From Bacteroidales bacterium (GTDB lineage Bacteria; Bacteroidota; Bacteroidia; Bacteroidales; Bacteroidaceae), in NCBI GenBank assembly GCA_004558865.1, contig SFCY01000064.1, positions 1 to 12,471 of the forward strand: a DNA stretch of 12,471 bases. The letters are read 5' to 3'. The translations under genes and the position numbers were made by a program. The notes under the pieces were generated by a model. That model saw only the letters and a list, made by a program, of their open reading frames with translations. It was not told the origin of the DNA and searched no databases. Shown here piece by piece: positions 1-6,735 of this stretch; the stretch's first letter is position 1; each line of letters begins with the position of its first letter.

Positions 1-20
1 GACAGGCTTTACGTAGGGAA

Positions 21-85
21 TGAGGCTCAACCAGTGGGATAGACGTCGAGCTTGCTCGTAAGGCTATCCCACTGGTTGAGCCTCA
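21..85. repeat. 22-bp perfect inverted repeat (hairpin A)
   Basis: Bases 21-42 are the exact reverse complement of 64-85, giving a 22-bp stem. The 21-nt loop (43-63) contains its own small stem, CGAGC at 47-51 with GCTCG at 54-58. There is no following T-run, so it does not look like a simple terminator. Its loop sequence recurs in opposite orientation at 353-375. Confidence 0.85.
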
Positions 86-177
86 GCGCTACTATGGAGC
101 GTAAGCCTGTCCATGATTTTCTATTACCATTTATTCATTGGCGAAGTCAAGACTATACGAAATGAAACAACATATCC

Positions 178-266
178 AATCCACGGAAAATATCCATTGA
201 ACCTGCTTATGACGAAAACGGGAAACGAGCCCAAGGACCCGGCACAGCGGATATTTTCCGTGGATT
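178..266. repeat. 18-bp perfect inverted repeat, 53-nt spacer
   Basis: Bases 178-195 (AATCCACGGAAAATATCC) are the exact reverse complement of 249-266. The pair lies between hairpins A and B and has a centre of symmetry (222) slightly offset from theirs (209). The length and perfection make chance unlikely. It may be the terminal repeats of a small inserted sequence or part of the larger element. Confidence 0.8.
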
Positions 267-343
267 CATGGTAAGCTTAAATGGAAAGGGAAGGAAAATG
301 GTCACGTCCAGGCTTACGCTCCTACCGGAGCTATGGTTCTGAA

Positions 344-389
344 GTGATGGGGTAGCCTTACGAGCAAGCTCGACGGCTACTCCCATCAC
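344..389. repeat. Hairpin B, inverted relative of hairpin A
   Basis: Arms 344-357 and 375-389 pair over 14 bp with a single bulged T at 381. The loop and inner arm carry the same 23-nt core as hairpin A, in reverse orientation. The outer arm sequences differ from those of A but remain complementary to each other. Confidence 0.75.
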
Positions 390-612
390 TACACCTGTAT
401 CAACTAAAAATAAAAGTAATGTTTAACCGGGTCAACCAACATTAAAAATAAGGCTTAAAGTAGTTAACCAAAAGCGTTAAACTACAGCCAAAGGGGCGGA
501 CTGGGGAACATAACTTGGAAAGCAGCCGCCGGTTTCAATCAAAACGAAAACTTCTTTGCACTTATATTACAACCGAAAACCGAACGAAATAAAAGTTTCA
601 ATTTTTCCGTAA

Positions 613-634
613 TACGTTTGTCATACGATTGTCA
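613..634 (+). repeat. 11-bp tandem direct repeat, possible operator
   Basis: TACGTTTGTCA (613-623) is followed immediately by TACGATTGTCA (624-634), one mismatch in 11. A period of 11 bp places both copies on the same face of the helix, which suits a regulator binding as a tandem dimer. The first copy also fits TAnnTTTG and could instead be a secondary -7 element. It lies about 125-145 bp upstream of the proposed glp promoter. Confidence 0.4.
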
Positions 635-647
635 CACAAAAGTTAAA

Positions 648-679
648 TTATTACCGAATAAAACATATATAGGTAATAA
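648..679. repeat. 8-bp inverted repeat, possible operator
   Basis: TTATTACC (648-655) and GGTAATAA (672-679) are exact reverse complements separated by 16 nt. It is short enough to arise by chance in AT-rich DNA. Its position between the tandem repeat and the promoter makes a regulator site possible. Confidence 0.3.
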
Positions 680-758
680 ACGGAATATATTTACTTTCAA
701 AACACAAATATTTTCTTAATTATAGTTAAGGAATTAGACAGTTTTAAAAATATTGGCC

Positions 759-766
759 TAAATTTG
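759..766 (+). promoter_or_regulatory. Bacteroidota-type -7 promoter motif for the glp operon
   Basis: TAAATTTG followed by CA matches the Bacteroidota -7 consensus TAnnTTTG. No good -33 TTTG is seen at the usual spacing, which is common in this phylum. Transcription would begin around 773, giving a 5' leader of about 90 nt before glpA. Confidence 0.55.
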
Positions 767-863
767 CAATGAGAAGAAACGAAAGCTATAAAAGAACAAA
801 CCGAAAATAGAAATTTCGCAACTAATATTTTAAAATCAACCAACGTCTAACGACCTGATAAGG

Positions 864-2495
864 ATGGAGAAGTTTGAAGAATACGACGTAGTCATCATAG
901 GTGGAGGAATCACGGGAGCCGGAACGGCGCGCGACTGCTCCCTGAGAGGCTTGCGCACCCTGCTGGTGGAGAAATACGACCTCACCAACGGCGCCACGGG
1001 CCGCAACCACGGCCTGCTCCACAGCGGCGCGCGCTATGCCGTCACCGACGCGGAGTCGGCACGCGAATGCATCAAGGAGAACATGACCCTGCGACGAATC
1101 GCCACCCACTGCGTGGAAGAGACCGACGGACTGTTCATCACCCTTCCCGAGGACGACCTCAACTACCAGCGCACTTTCGTGGATGCCTGCACAGCAGCCG
1201 GCATTCGCGCCGAAATCATATCGCCCGAGGAAGCGAGGCGCCTGGAGCCAGCCGTCAACCCCGAGCTGACGGGCGCGGTAAGGGTGCCCGACGCATCCAT
1301 CGACCCCTTCAGGCTCACCGCGGCCAACATCATCGACGCACGCCGCCACGGCGCCACCGTGCGCACCTACCAGGAGGTGACGGGCCTCATCATCGACAAC
1401 GGATGCGTGAGGGGCGTGGAGCTGCGCGACAACCACACGGGGGAGACGCGCCAGGTGCACTGCCGCCTTGTCATCAACGCCGCCGGCATCTGGGGACAGG
1501 CCGTGGCCAAGATGGCCGGCGTGAAGATCAACATGTTTCCCGCCAAGGGCACACTGCTCGTCTTCGGCCACCGCGTCAACGGCATGGTCATCAACCGCTG
1601 CCGCCGGCCCTCCAACGCCGACATCCTGGTGCCAGACGACACGGTGAGCGTAATCGGCACCACAAGCGACCGCGTGCCCTTTGAGACCGTAGACAACCTC
1701 GGCATCACCCCCCGCGAGGTGGACCTCCTCATCAAGGAGGGCGAGAAACTGGCGCCCGAGCTGACCTCCACGCGCATCCTGAGAGCCTACGCCGGTGTGA
1801 GGCCCCTCGTGGCCAACGACGACGACCCGTCGGGGCGCACCATCAGCCGCGGCATCGTGCTGCTCGACCACGAGAAGCGCGATGGCCTGAAGGGTCTCAT
1901 CACCATCACCGGCGGCAAGATGATGACCTACCGTCTGATGGCGGAAAAGGCCACCGACCTGGCCTGCCAAAAACTGGGCGTGGACAAGAAGTGCCAGACC
2001 GCCACGACCCCGCTGCCCGGCTCGGAGCAGAGACACGAGAGCGCCTCGACCAGCCACGACGCCAACCAATACAGCCACTACGCGCTCATAGGGCGCCACG
2101 GCACGATGGCCCGCGACATACCCGCCGGCACGCCCGAGGACGACGTCCTGGTGTGCGAGTGCGAGAACGTGACCGCCGGCGAGGTGAAGTTCGCCGCCGA
2201 GCGGCTCCACGTGCACAACCTCATCAACCTGCGCCGCCGCACCCGCATCGGCATGGGCACCTGCCAGGGGCAGCTCTGCGCCGCCCGCGGGGCCAACGTG
2301 CTGTGCCGGGTGGCCCACATGCAGGCCCAAAAGGCCGAGCGCGACCTGGCCGCATTCGTGGGCGAGCGCTGGAAGGGAATGCAGCCCGTGGCGTGGGGCG
2401 ACACGCTGAACGAGGCGCAACTGACATCAATGGTATACGAAGACCTCTGCGGACTGGACCAGCTCACGGGAGGAGAAAAGGAGATAGCAAGATGA
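864..2495 (+). CDS. glpA: Anaerobic glycerol-3-phosphate dehydrogenase subunit A
   Basis: This is the catalytic FAD subunit of the GlpABC complex, which oxidises sn-glycerol-3-phosphate to dihydroxyacetone phosphate at the inner face of the cytoplasmic membrane. The 543-residue protein is close to the E. coli length (about 542). It opens with a Rossmann FAD motif, DVVIIGGGITGAGTARD (residues 8-24), followed by the DAO-fold oxidoreductase body. The C-terminal part carries a BFD-like [2Fe-2S] domain with Cys431, Cys433, Cys467 and Cys472 (CxC...CxxxxC). That domain separates GlpA from the aerobic enzyme GlpD. The ATG at 864 is chosen because the FAD motif starts eight residues in; no good ribosome-binding site precedes it. 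It overlaps glpB by four bases (ATGA), implying translational coupling. Confidence 0.96.
   Translation: MEKFEEYDVVIIGGGITGAGTARDCSLRGLRTLLVEKYDLTNGATGRNHGLLHSGARYAVTDAESARECIKENMTLRRIATHCVEETDGLFITLPEDDLNYQRTFVDACTAAGIRAEIISPEEARRLEPAVNPELTGAVRVPDASIDPFRLTAANIIDARRHGATVRTYQEVTGLIIDNGCVRGVELRDNHTGETRQVHCRLVINAAGIWGQAVAKMAGVKINMFPAKGTLLVFGHRVNGMVINRCRRPSNADILVPDDTVSVIGTTSDRVPFETVDNLGITPREVDLLIKEGEKLAPELTSTRILRAYAGVRPLVANDDDPSGRTISRGIVLLDHEKRDGLKGLITITGGKMMTYRLMAEKATDLACQKLGVDKKCQTATTPLPGSEQRHESASTSHDANQYSHYALIGRHGTMARDIPAGTPEDDVLVCECENVTAGEVKFAAERLHVHNLINLRRRTRIGMGTCQGQLCAARGANVLCRVAHMQAQKAERDLAAFVGERWKGMQPVAWGDTLNEAQLTSMVYEDLCGLDQLTGGEKEIAR
2478..2491 (+). promoter_or_regulatory. Shine-Dalgarno sequence for glpB inside the glpA end
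   Basis: AAGGAG at 2478-2483 sits 8 nt before the glpB ATG at 2492, a canonical spacing. It fixes the glpB start at the ATGA overlap rather than at any upstream in-frame ATG. SD sites are otherwise scarce in this window. Confidence 0.6.
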
Positions 2496-3721
2496 GATAC
2501 GACTGTGTGATAATAGGTGGCGGACTGACAGGACTTACCTGCGGCGTCGCCCTGCAGAAGGCAGGCAAGAAGGTGGCCATCGTCACCGCCGGCCAAAGCA
2601 CTCTGCATTTCAACTCGGGCTCCCTCGACCTGCTGGGACGCGACGAGCGAGGACAGGCCGTGGCCAACCCCTTGGCCGCCATCAAGAGCCTCAGCGACAG
2701 CCATCCCTACCACAAGGTGGAGGATGTGGCCGCGACAGCCCAGGAGGCCGCCGCCCTGCTCGCCGAGGCGGGATTGGAGGCGGCGGGAGAGGCCAGGGCC
2801 AACCACTACCGCATGTCGCCCATGGGCGTGATGAAGCCCACGTGGCTCACCCTGGGCGGAATGGTGACCAGCCCCGAGGCCGACAGGCTACCTTGGCGCA
2901 AGGTGTCGTTGGTCAACGTGAAGGGATTCCTCGACATCCCCATGGAGTTCTTGGCCGACAACATCGCCAAGATGGGCGCCGAGGTGGAGCGCATGGACTT
3001 CACCACCCCCGAGTTGGAGCTGGCCCGCCGCAGTCCGTCGGAGATGCGAGCCACCAATGTGGAGAAGGTACTGGAGCGCGGCGACAACCTGCGCAAGATG
3101 ATACAGGCCATCGGCCAACTCCACCCCACGGGCGACGTCGTCATGCTGCCCGCCTTCCTGGGCTCGGCCAAGGACTTGGGGGCGCAGCTGGGGCGCGAAA
3201 TCCGCTTCGTGGCCACGCTGCCGCCGTCGGTGCCGGGAGTGCAGATGCAGACAGCCCTGCGCCGCCATTTCCAGCGGTTGGGAGGCACGTTCTTCCAGAG
3301 CGACACCGTGAGAGGGGGCGTCTGGGCCAAGGGCAGGCTGGAGAGCGTGGCCACCGAGAACCTCGCCGCGGAGCGGATGGAGGCCGACAGCTTCGTGCTG
3401 GCCACAGGCTCATTCCAGAGCCGCGGACTGATGAGCAACTACGAGGGCGTGTACGAGCCTATCTTCGGACTCAACGTGGAGGCCGACGCCAACCGCGCCA
3501 ACTGGACCCGCGCCTACTTCTTCGACGAACAGCCCTACATGGCGTACGGCGTGAGGACCGACAGCCACCTGCACGCCCTCAAGGACGGGCAGCCCGTGGG
3601 CAACCTCTGGGCCGCTGGCTCGGTGCTGTGCGGCAACAATGCGGTGAAACTCATGAGCCGGGGCGGCGTGGAGATGCTCACGGCAATTCAAACGGCAAAA
3701 AACATTCTGAACAGGAGATAA
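2492..3721 (+). CDS. glpB: Anaerobic glycerol-3-phosphate dehydrogenase subunit B
   Basis: GlpB is the second flavoprotein-like subunit of GlpABC and works with GlpA in moving electrons from glycerol-3-phosphate toward GlpC and quinone. The 409-residue protein (E. coli about 419) begins MRYDCVIIGGGLTGLTCG, a dinucleotide-binding motif at residues 4-18. It then has a GQSTLHFNSGSLDLL block that closely resembles the E. coli protein. The C-terminus keeps GNLWAAGSVLCGNNAV and a glycine-rich end typical of the FAD-binding fold. The start at 2492 is set by the four-base overlap with glpA and the SD at 2478. The reading frame stays open upstream of 2492, but that is glpA read out of frame. The stop lies 6 bp before glpC. 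Confidence 0.95.
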   Translation: MRYDCVIIGGGLTGLTCGVALQKAGKKVAIVTAGQSTLHFNSGSLDLLGRDERGQAVANPLAAIKSLSDSHPYHKVEDVAATAQEAAALLAEAGLEAAGEARANHYRMSPMGVMKPTWLTLGGMVTSPEADRLPWRKVSLVNVKGFLDIPMEFLADNIAKMGAEVERMDFTTPELELARRSPSEMRATNVEKVLERGDNLRKMIQAIGQLHPTGDVVMLPAFLGSAKDLGAQLGREIRFVATLPPSVPGVQMQTALRRHFQRLGGTFFQSDTVRGGVWAKGRLESVATENLAAERMEADSFVLATGSFQSRGLMSNYEGVYEPIFGLNVEADANRANWTRAYFFDEQPYMAYGVRTDSHLHALKDGQPVGNLWAAGSVLCGNNAVKLMSRGGVEMLTAIQTAKNILNRR

Positions 3722-3727
3722 ACAGTC

Positions 3728-4975
3728 ATGGCAGAAACACAGACAAAGGGAACAAGCAAATTCAACTTCGAACAGTGCCTCAAGTGCTCCATCTGCACGG
3801 TCTACTGTCCGGTGTCGACCGTGGAGCCCACCTATCCCGGGCCCAAGCAGTCGGGACCCGACAACGAACGCTACAGGATGAAGAACCCCGAGTTCTTCGA
3901 CGAGGCCTTGAAGCTCTGCCTCAACTGCAAGCGGTGCGAGGTGGCATGCCCGGAGCATGTGAAAGTGGGCGACCTCATCCAGAAGGCACGCATCCAATAC
4001 AGCACCCACAAGCCCTCGCTGCGCGACCGGATGCTGGCCAGCACCGACCTCGTGGGCACCATGGCCCACACCCTCGCCCCCCTGACCAACTTCGCCCTGA
4101 GCTTGGGCTTGACCAAGCAAGTGCTGCACAGCGTGATGAAGATAGACAAGCACCGCCAGTTCCCCTCCTACTCGCTGCAGACCTTTGAGCAGTGGTACAG
4201 GAAGCACGCCTCGGAGCAGGAGCGGTTCAAGAGGCACGTGACCTATTTCCACGGCTGCTACGCCAACTACAACTTCCCGCAGCTCTCGCGCGACCTTGTG
4301 AAGATCCTCAACGCCTGCGGTATCGGAGTGCGGCTGTTGTCCAAGGAGAAGTGCTGCGGCGTGGCCATGATCGCCAACGCCATGTACAAGCAGGCCAAAA
4401 GCCAGGCACAGACCAACATCAAGTCGATGCGCGAGGCCGTGGAGCGCGGCGAGCCAGTGCTGACCACCAGCTCCACCTGCACATTCACCATGCGCGACGA
4501 GTATCCCCACCTGCTGGAGGTGGACAACGCCGACGTGCGCGACCACCTCACGCTGGCCACCCGCTGGCTCTACCAGCAGATAGAGGCCGGAAGGCTGAGG
4601 CTCGCCTTCAGAAAGGACTACCACCACCGCATGGCCTACCACAGCGCGTGCCACATGGAAAGGATGGGATGGGTGGTCTACAGCACCGAGATGCTGCGCA
4701 TGATACCCGGCGTGGAGCTCATCATGCTCGACAGCCAATGCTGCGGCATAGCCGGCACATACGGGTTCAAGAAGGAGAACTACGAACGCTCGCAGACCAT
4801 CGGCGCGCCGCTGTTCAAGCAGATCCACGAACTGGCCCCCGACTTCGTGGCCTGCGACTGCGAGACCTGCAAATGGCAGATAGAGATGTCGACCGGCTTC
4901 GAAGTGAAGAACCCCATCAGCATCCTCGCCGACGCGCTCGACGTGGAGGCCACGCGCCGGCTCAACGGGGAATAG
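3728..4975 (+). CDS. glpC: Anaerobic glycerol-3-phosphate dehydrogenase subunit C
   Basis: GlpC is the iron-sulfur subunit that attaches GlpAB to the membrane and passes electrons to (mena)quinone. The 415-residue protein (E. coli about 396) has two N-terminal [4Fe-4S] motifs, Cys17/20/23/27 and Cys64/67/70/74 (CxxCxxCxxxCP). These are followed by two cysteine-rich CCG domains, with Cys209-Cys210-Gly211 and Cys338-Cys339-Gly340. This matches the GlpC/heterodisulfide reductase subunit architecture. AGGAG at 3713-3717, ending just before the glpB stop codon, lies 10 nt before the ATG and supports this start. It is followed by a 171-bp gap before glpK. Confidence 0.94.
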   Translation: MAETQTKGTSKFNFEQCLKCSICTVYCPVSTVEPTYPGPKQSGPDNERYRMKNPEFFDEALKLCLNCKRCEVACPEHVKVGDLIQKARIQYSTHKPSLRDRMLASTDLVGTMAHTLAPLTNFALSLGLTKQVLHSVMKIDKHRQFPSYSLQTFEQWYRKHASEQERFKRHVTYFHGCYANYNFPQLSRDLVKILNACGIGVRLLSKEKCCGVAMIANAMYKQAKSQAQTNIKSMREAVERGEPVLTTSSTCTFTMRDEYPHLLEVDNADVRDHLTLATRWLYQQIEAGRLRLAFRKDYHHRMAYHSACHMERMGWVVYSTEMLRMIPGVELIMLDSQCCGIAGTYGFKKENYERSQTIGAPLFKQIHELAPDFVACDCETCKWQIEMSTGFEVKNPISILADALDVEATRRLNGE

Positions 4976-5055
4976 GGACAGCGCTTCCCGACAACCCCAC
5001 GCGAAACAACCAGCCATCATACACACAACAAACGATTCAGCCCCCAAACACCAAG

Positions 5056-5095
5056 CAGCCCGCCCGAGCCCCAGCAAAAGGCGACGGGCCGGCTG
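5056..5095 (+). promoter_or_regulatory. Hairpin between glpC and glpK
   Basis: Bases 5056-5066 (CAGCCCGCCCG) pair with 5085-5095 (CGGGCCGGCTG) over 11 positions with one mismatch and an 18-nt loop. No T-run follows, so it is not a canonical terminator. A role in mRNA processing or in differential stability of the glpABC and glpKF parts is an inference. The surrounding 171-bp gap has no gene and no clear -7 motif. Confidence 0.45.
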
Positions 5096-5146
5096 GAGCA
5101 GAACCAAAACCAGAACAAAAGAGCATAACCACTAATTAAAAACAAT

Positions 5147-6637
5147 ATGGAACAATACATTCTCGCTCTCGACCAGGGAACCACCAGTTCCCGCGCCGTA
5201 GTGTTCGACCACAACGGCCAGATCAGGTCGGTGGCACAGAAGGAATTCAAACAGTATTTCCCGCAACCGGGATGGGTGGAGCACAACCCCAATGAGATTT
5301 GGTCGTCGCAGGCCTCCGTGATAGCCGAGGCCATCTCCGCCATCGACATCAACGGACTCGACATCGCCGGCATTGGCATCACCAACCAGCGCGAGACCAC
5401 CATCGTTTGGGACATCGACACCGAGGAACCCATCTACAACGCCATCGTATGGCAGGACCGCCGCACGGCAGAGTTCTGCGACAAGCTCAAGGCCCAGGGC
5501 CTCGTCGACAAGATCCGCGAGAAGACGGGCCTCATCATCGACGCCTACTTCAGCGGCACCAAGATCAAATGGATCCTCGACAACGTGCCGGGCGCACGCA
5601 AGCGCGCCGAAATGGGCAAGCTGCGCTTCGGCAACGTCGACTCGTGGCTCATCTGGCGACTCACACGCGGCGAGGCCCACGTGACCGACGTGACCAACGC
5701 CTCGCGTACCATGCTCTTCAACATCCACACGCTCAAATGGGACGAGGACCTGCTCAAGCTCTTCGACATCCCGATGTCGATGCTGCCCGAGGTGAAGTCA
5801 AGCTCCGAGGTCATGGCCCACACCAAGACCACCATCTTCGCCCACGAGGTGCCCATCGCAGGTGTGGCCGGCGACCAGCAGGCTGCTCTCTTCGGACAGA
5901 TGTGCGTCGACCCGGGCGCCATCAAGAACACCTACGGCACAGGCTGCTTCGTGATGCTCAACACCGGCGAGAAGCCCGTGATGTCGGAGAACAACCTGCT
6001 CACCACCGTGGCGTGGAAGATTGGCGACACCGTGAACTATGCCCTCGAAGGCTCCATCTACGTGGGCGGAAGCGTGGTGCAGTGGCTGCGCGACGGCCTG
6101 GGCATCATCAAGTCGTCGGGCGAGGTGGAGGAACTGGCCTCCACAGTCTCCGACAGTGGCGGTGTCTACTTTGTGCCAGCCCTCACCGGCCTCGCCGCCC
6201 CCTACTGGGACCCCTACGCCCGCGGCACCATCGTGGGCATCACCCGCGGCACCACGGCGGCCCACATCGCCCGCGCGGCCTTGGACGGCATCGCCTTCCA
6301 AACCTACGACATAGCCAAGGACATGGCCAAGGACATGAACCATCCGCTCACGGAGCTGAAGGTGGACGGCGGCGCCTCGCGCAACAACCTCCTCATGCAG
6401 TACCAGGCCAACCTGCTCGGCATCAAGGTGGTGCGCCCCAAGATCACGGAGACCACGGCCTTGGGCGCAGCCTATCTGGCCGGTCTGGCTGTGGGATTCT
6501 GGAAGGACATCGACGAGCTGAAGCGGCAGTGGCAGGTGGAGCGCACGTTTGAGCCCACCAAGGACACCGAGGCCATCGAAGCAGCCAAGAAAGGCTGGGC
6601 CGACGCCGTCAGCAGGACATTGTCAAGACAAGACTGA
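5147..6637 (+). CDS. glpK: Glycerol kinase
   Basis: GlpK phosphorylates cytoplasmic glycerol to sn-glycerol-3-phosphate with ATP, trapping it for GlpABC. The 496-residue protein (E. coli 502) is a full-length FGGY carbohydrate kinase. It has DQGTTSSR at residues 9-16, ITNQRETT and WQDRRT in the N-terminal domain, and GVAGDQQAALFGQ and NTYGTGCF at the nucleotide site. TALGAAYLAGLAVGFW follows near the C-terminus. The loop before the GDQQ motif, near residues 226-238 (TKTTIFAHEVPIA), lacks the GGKGGTR sequence that binds fructose-1,6-bisphosphate in E. coli. It also appears to lack the phosphorylated histidine of Firmicute enzymes. The start is set by homology; no SD is visible before it. It lies 98 bp upstream of glpF. 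Confidence 0.97.
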   Translation: MEQYILALDQGTTSSRAVVFDHNGQIRSVAQKEFKQYFPQPGWVEHNPNEIWSSQASVIAEAISAIDINGLDIAGIGITNQRETTIVWDIDTEEPIYNAIVWQDRRTAEFCDKLKAQGLVDKIREKTGLIIDAYFSGTKIKWILDNVPGARKRAEMGKLRFGNVDSWLIWRLTRGEAHVTDVTNASRTMLFNIHTLKWDEDLLKLFDIPMSMLPEVKSSSEVMAHTKTTIFAHEVPIAGVAGDQQAALFGQMCVDPGAIKNTYGTGCFVMLNTGEKPVMSENNLLTTVAWKIGDTVNYALEGSIYVGGSVVQWLRDGLGIIKSSGEVEELASTVSDSGGVYFVPALTGLAAPYWDPYARGTIVGITRGTTAAHIARAALDGIAFQTYDIAKDMAKDMNHPLTELKVDGGASRNNLLMQYQANLLGIKVVRPKITETTALGAAYLAGLAVGFWKDIDELKRQWQVERTFEPTKDTEAIEAAKKGWADAVSRTLSRQD

Positions 6638-6666
6638 ACATAATCCCTCATAATTTCTGATTCGGC

Positions 6667-6697
6667 GGGCGGAAGGCGCTGAGGCCTCCGTCCGCCC
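6667..6697 (+). promoter_or_regulatory. Short hairpin between glpK and glpF
   Basis: GGGCGGA (6667-6673) pairs with TCCGCCC (6691-6697), with extra partial pairing inside the loop (AGG with CCT). No T-run follows, so read-through from glpK into glpF is expected. A transcript-stability role is possible but unproven. Confidence 0.35.
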
Positions 6698-6735
6698 ACC
6701 AACAAAGTCAAACTGCACATATAAAATATTACGAC

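Larger units (their letters stand above)
1..390. repeat. Nested inverted-repeat (MITE-like) intergenic element
   Basis: This gene-free stretch is built from inverted repeats. A perfect 22-bp pair lies at 21-42 and 64-85 around a 21-nt loop. It is flanked by an outer pair, 1-13 and 101-112, that matches except for one extra T. A second hairpin, arms 344-357 and 375-389 with one bulged base, lies further right. The two hairpins share an identical 23-nt core in opposite orientation (44-66 and 353-375) and a 14-nt module (96-109 and 309-322), so the whole is a loose palindrome centred near 209. A separate 18-bp inverted repeat sits inside it. No convincing reading frame is present. It could be a non-autonomous mobile element or a REP/REPIN-like repeat; the left edge is cut by the window. 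Confidence 0.6.
390..863 (+). promoter_or_regulatory. AT-rich leader and control region of the glp operon
   Basis: No gene is visible in these 474 bases. Short palindromes occur at 417-423 with 438-444 (TAATGTT/AACATTA) and near 451-477 (GTAGTTAA against TTAAACTAC). Further right are an 11-bp tandem repeat (613-634), an 8-bp inverted repeat (648-679) and a -7 promoter motif (759-766), each listed separately. The composition is typical of a Bacteroidota intergenic control region. Confidence 0.5.

Noticed and set aside
1..115. Integron attC site or CRISPR repeat reading of the left hairpins
   Set aside because: There are no attC core sites (GTTRRRY/RYYYAAC at the ends), no integrase, and only two related units in opposite orientation rather than evenly spaced direct repeats.
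207..389. 60-codon minus-strand frame in the left repeat element
   Set aside because: It runs straight through the inverted repeats and has no protein-like features.
553..560. TTTGCAC resembling a -7 promoter at about 553-560
   Set aside because: The TA at the start of the motif is missing (CTTCTTTG), so it does not fit TAnnTTTG, and it is far from any gene start.
822..2420. Long open frame on the minus strand opposite glpA
   Set aside because: It lies antisense to the clear glpA gene, and its low-complexity His/Val/Gly/Leu-rich translation is typical of a shadow frame in GC-rich DNA.
3410..5107. 565-codon minus-strand frame across glpB-glpC
   Set aside because: It is fully opposite two well-supported genes, its translation shows no domain, and the composition is that of an antisense frame.
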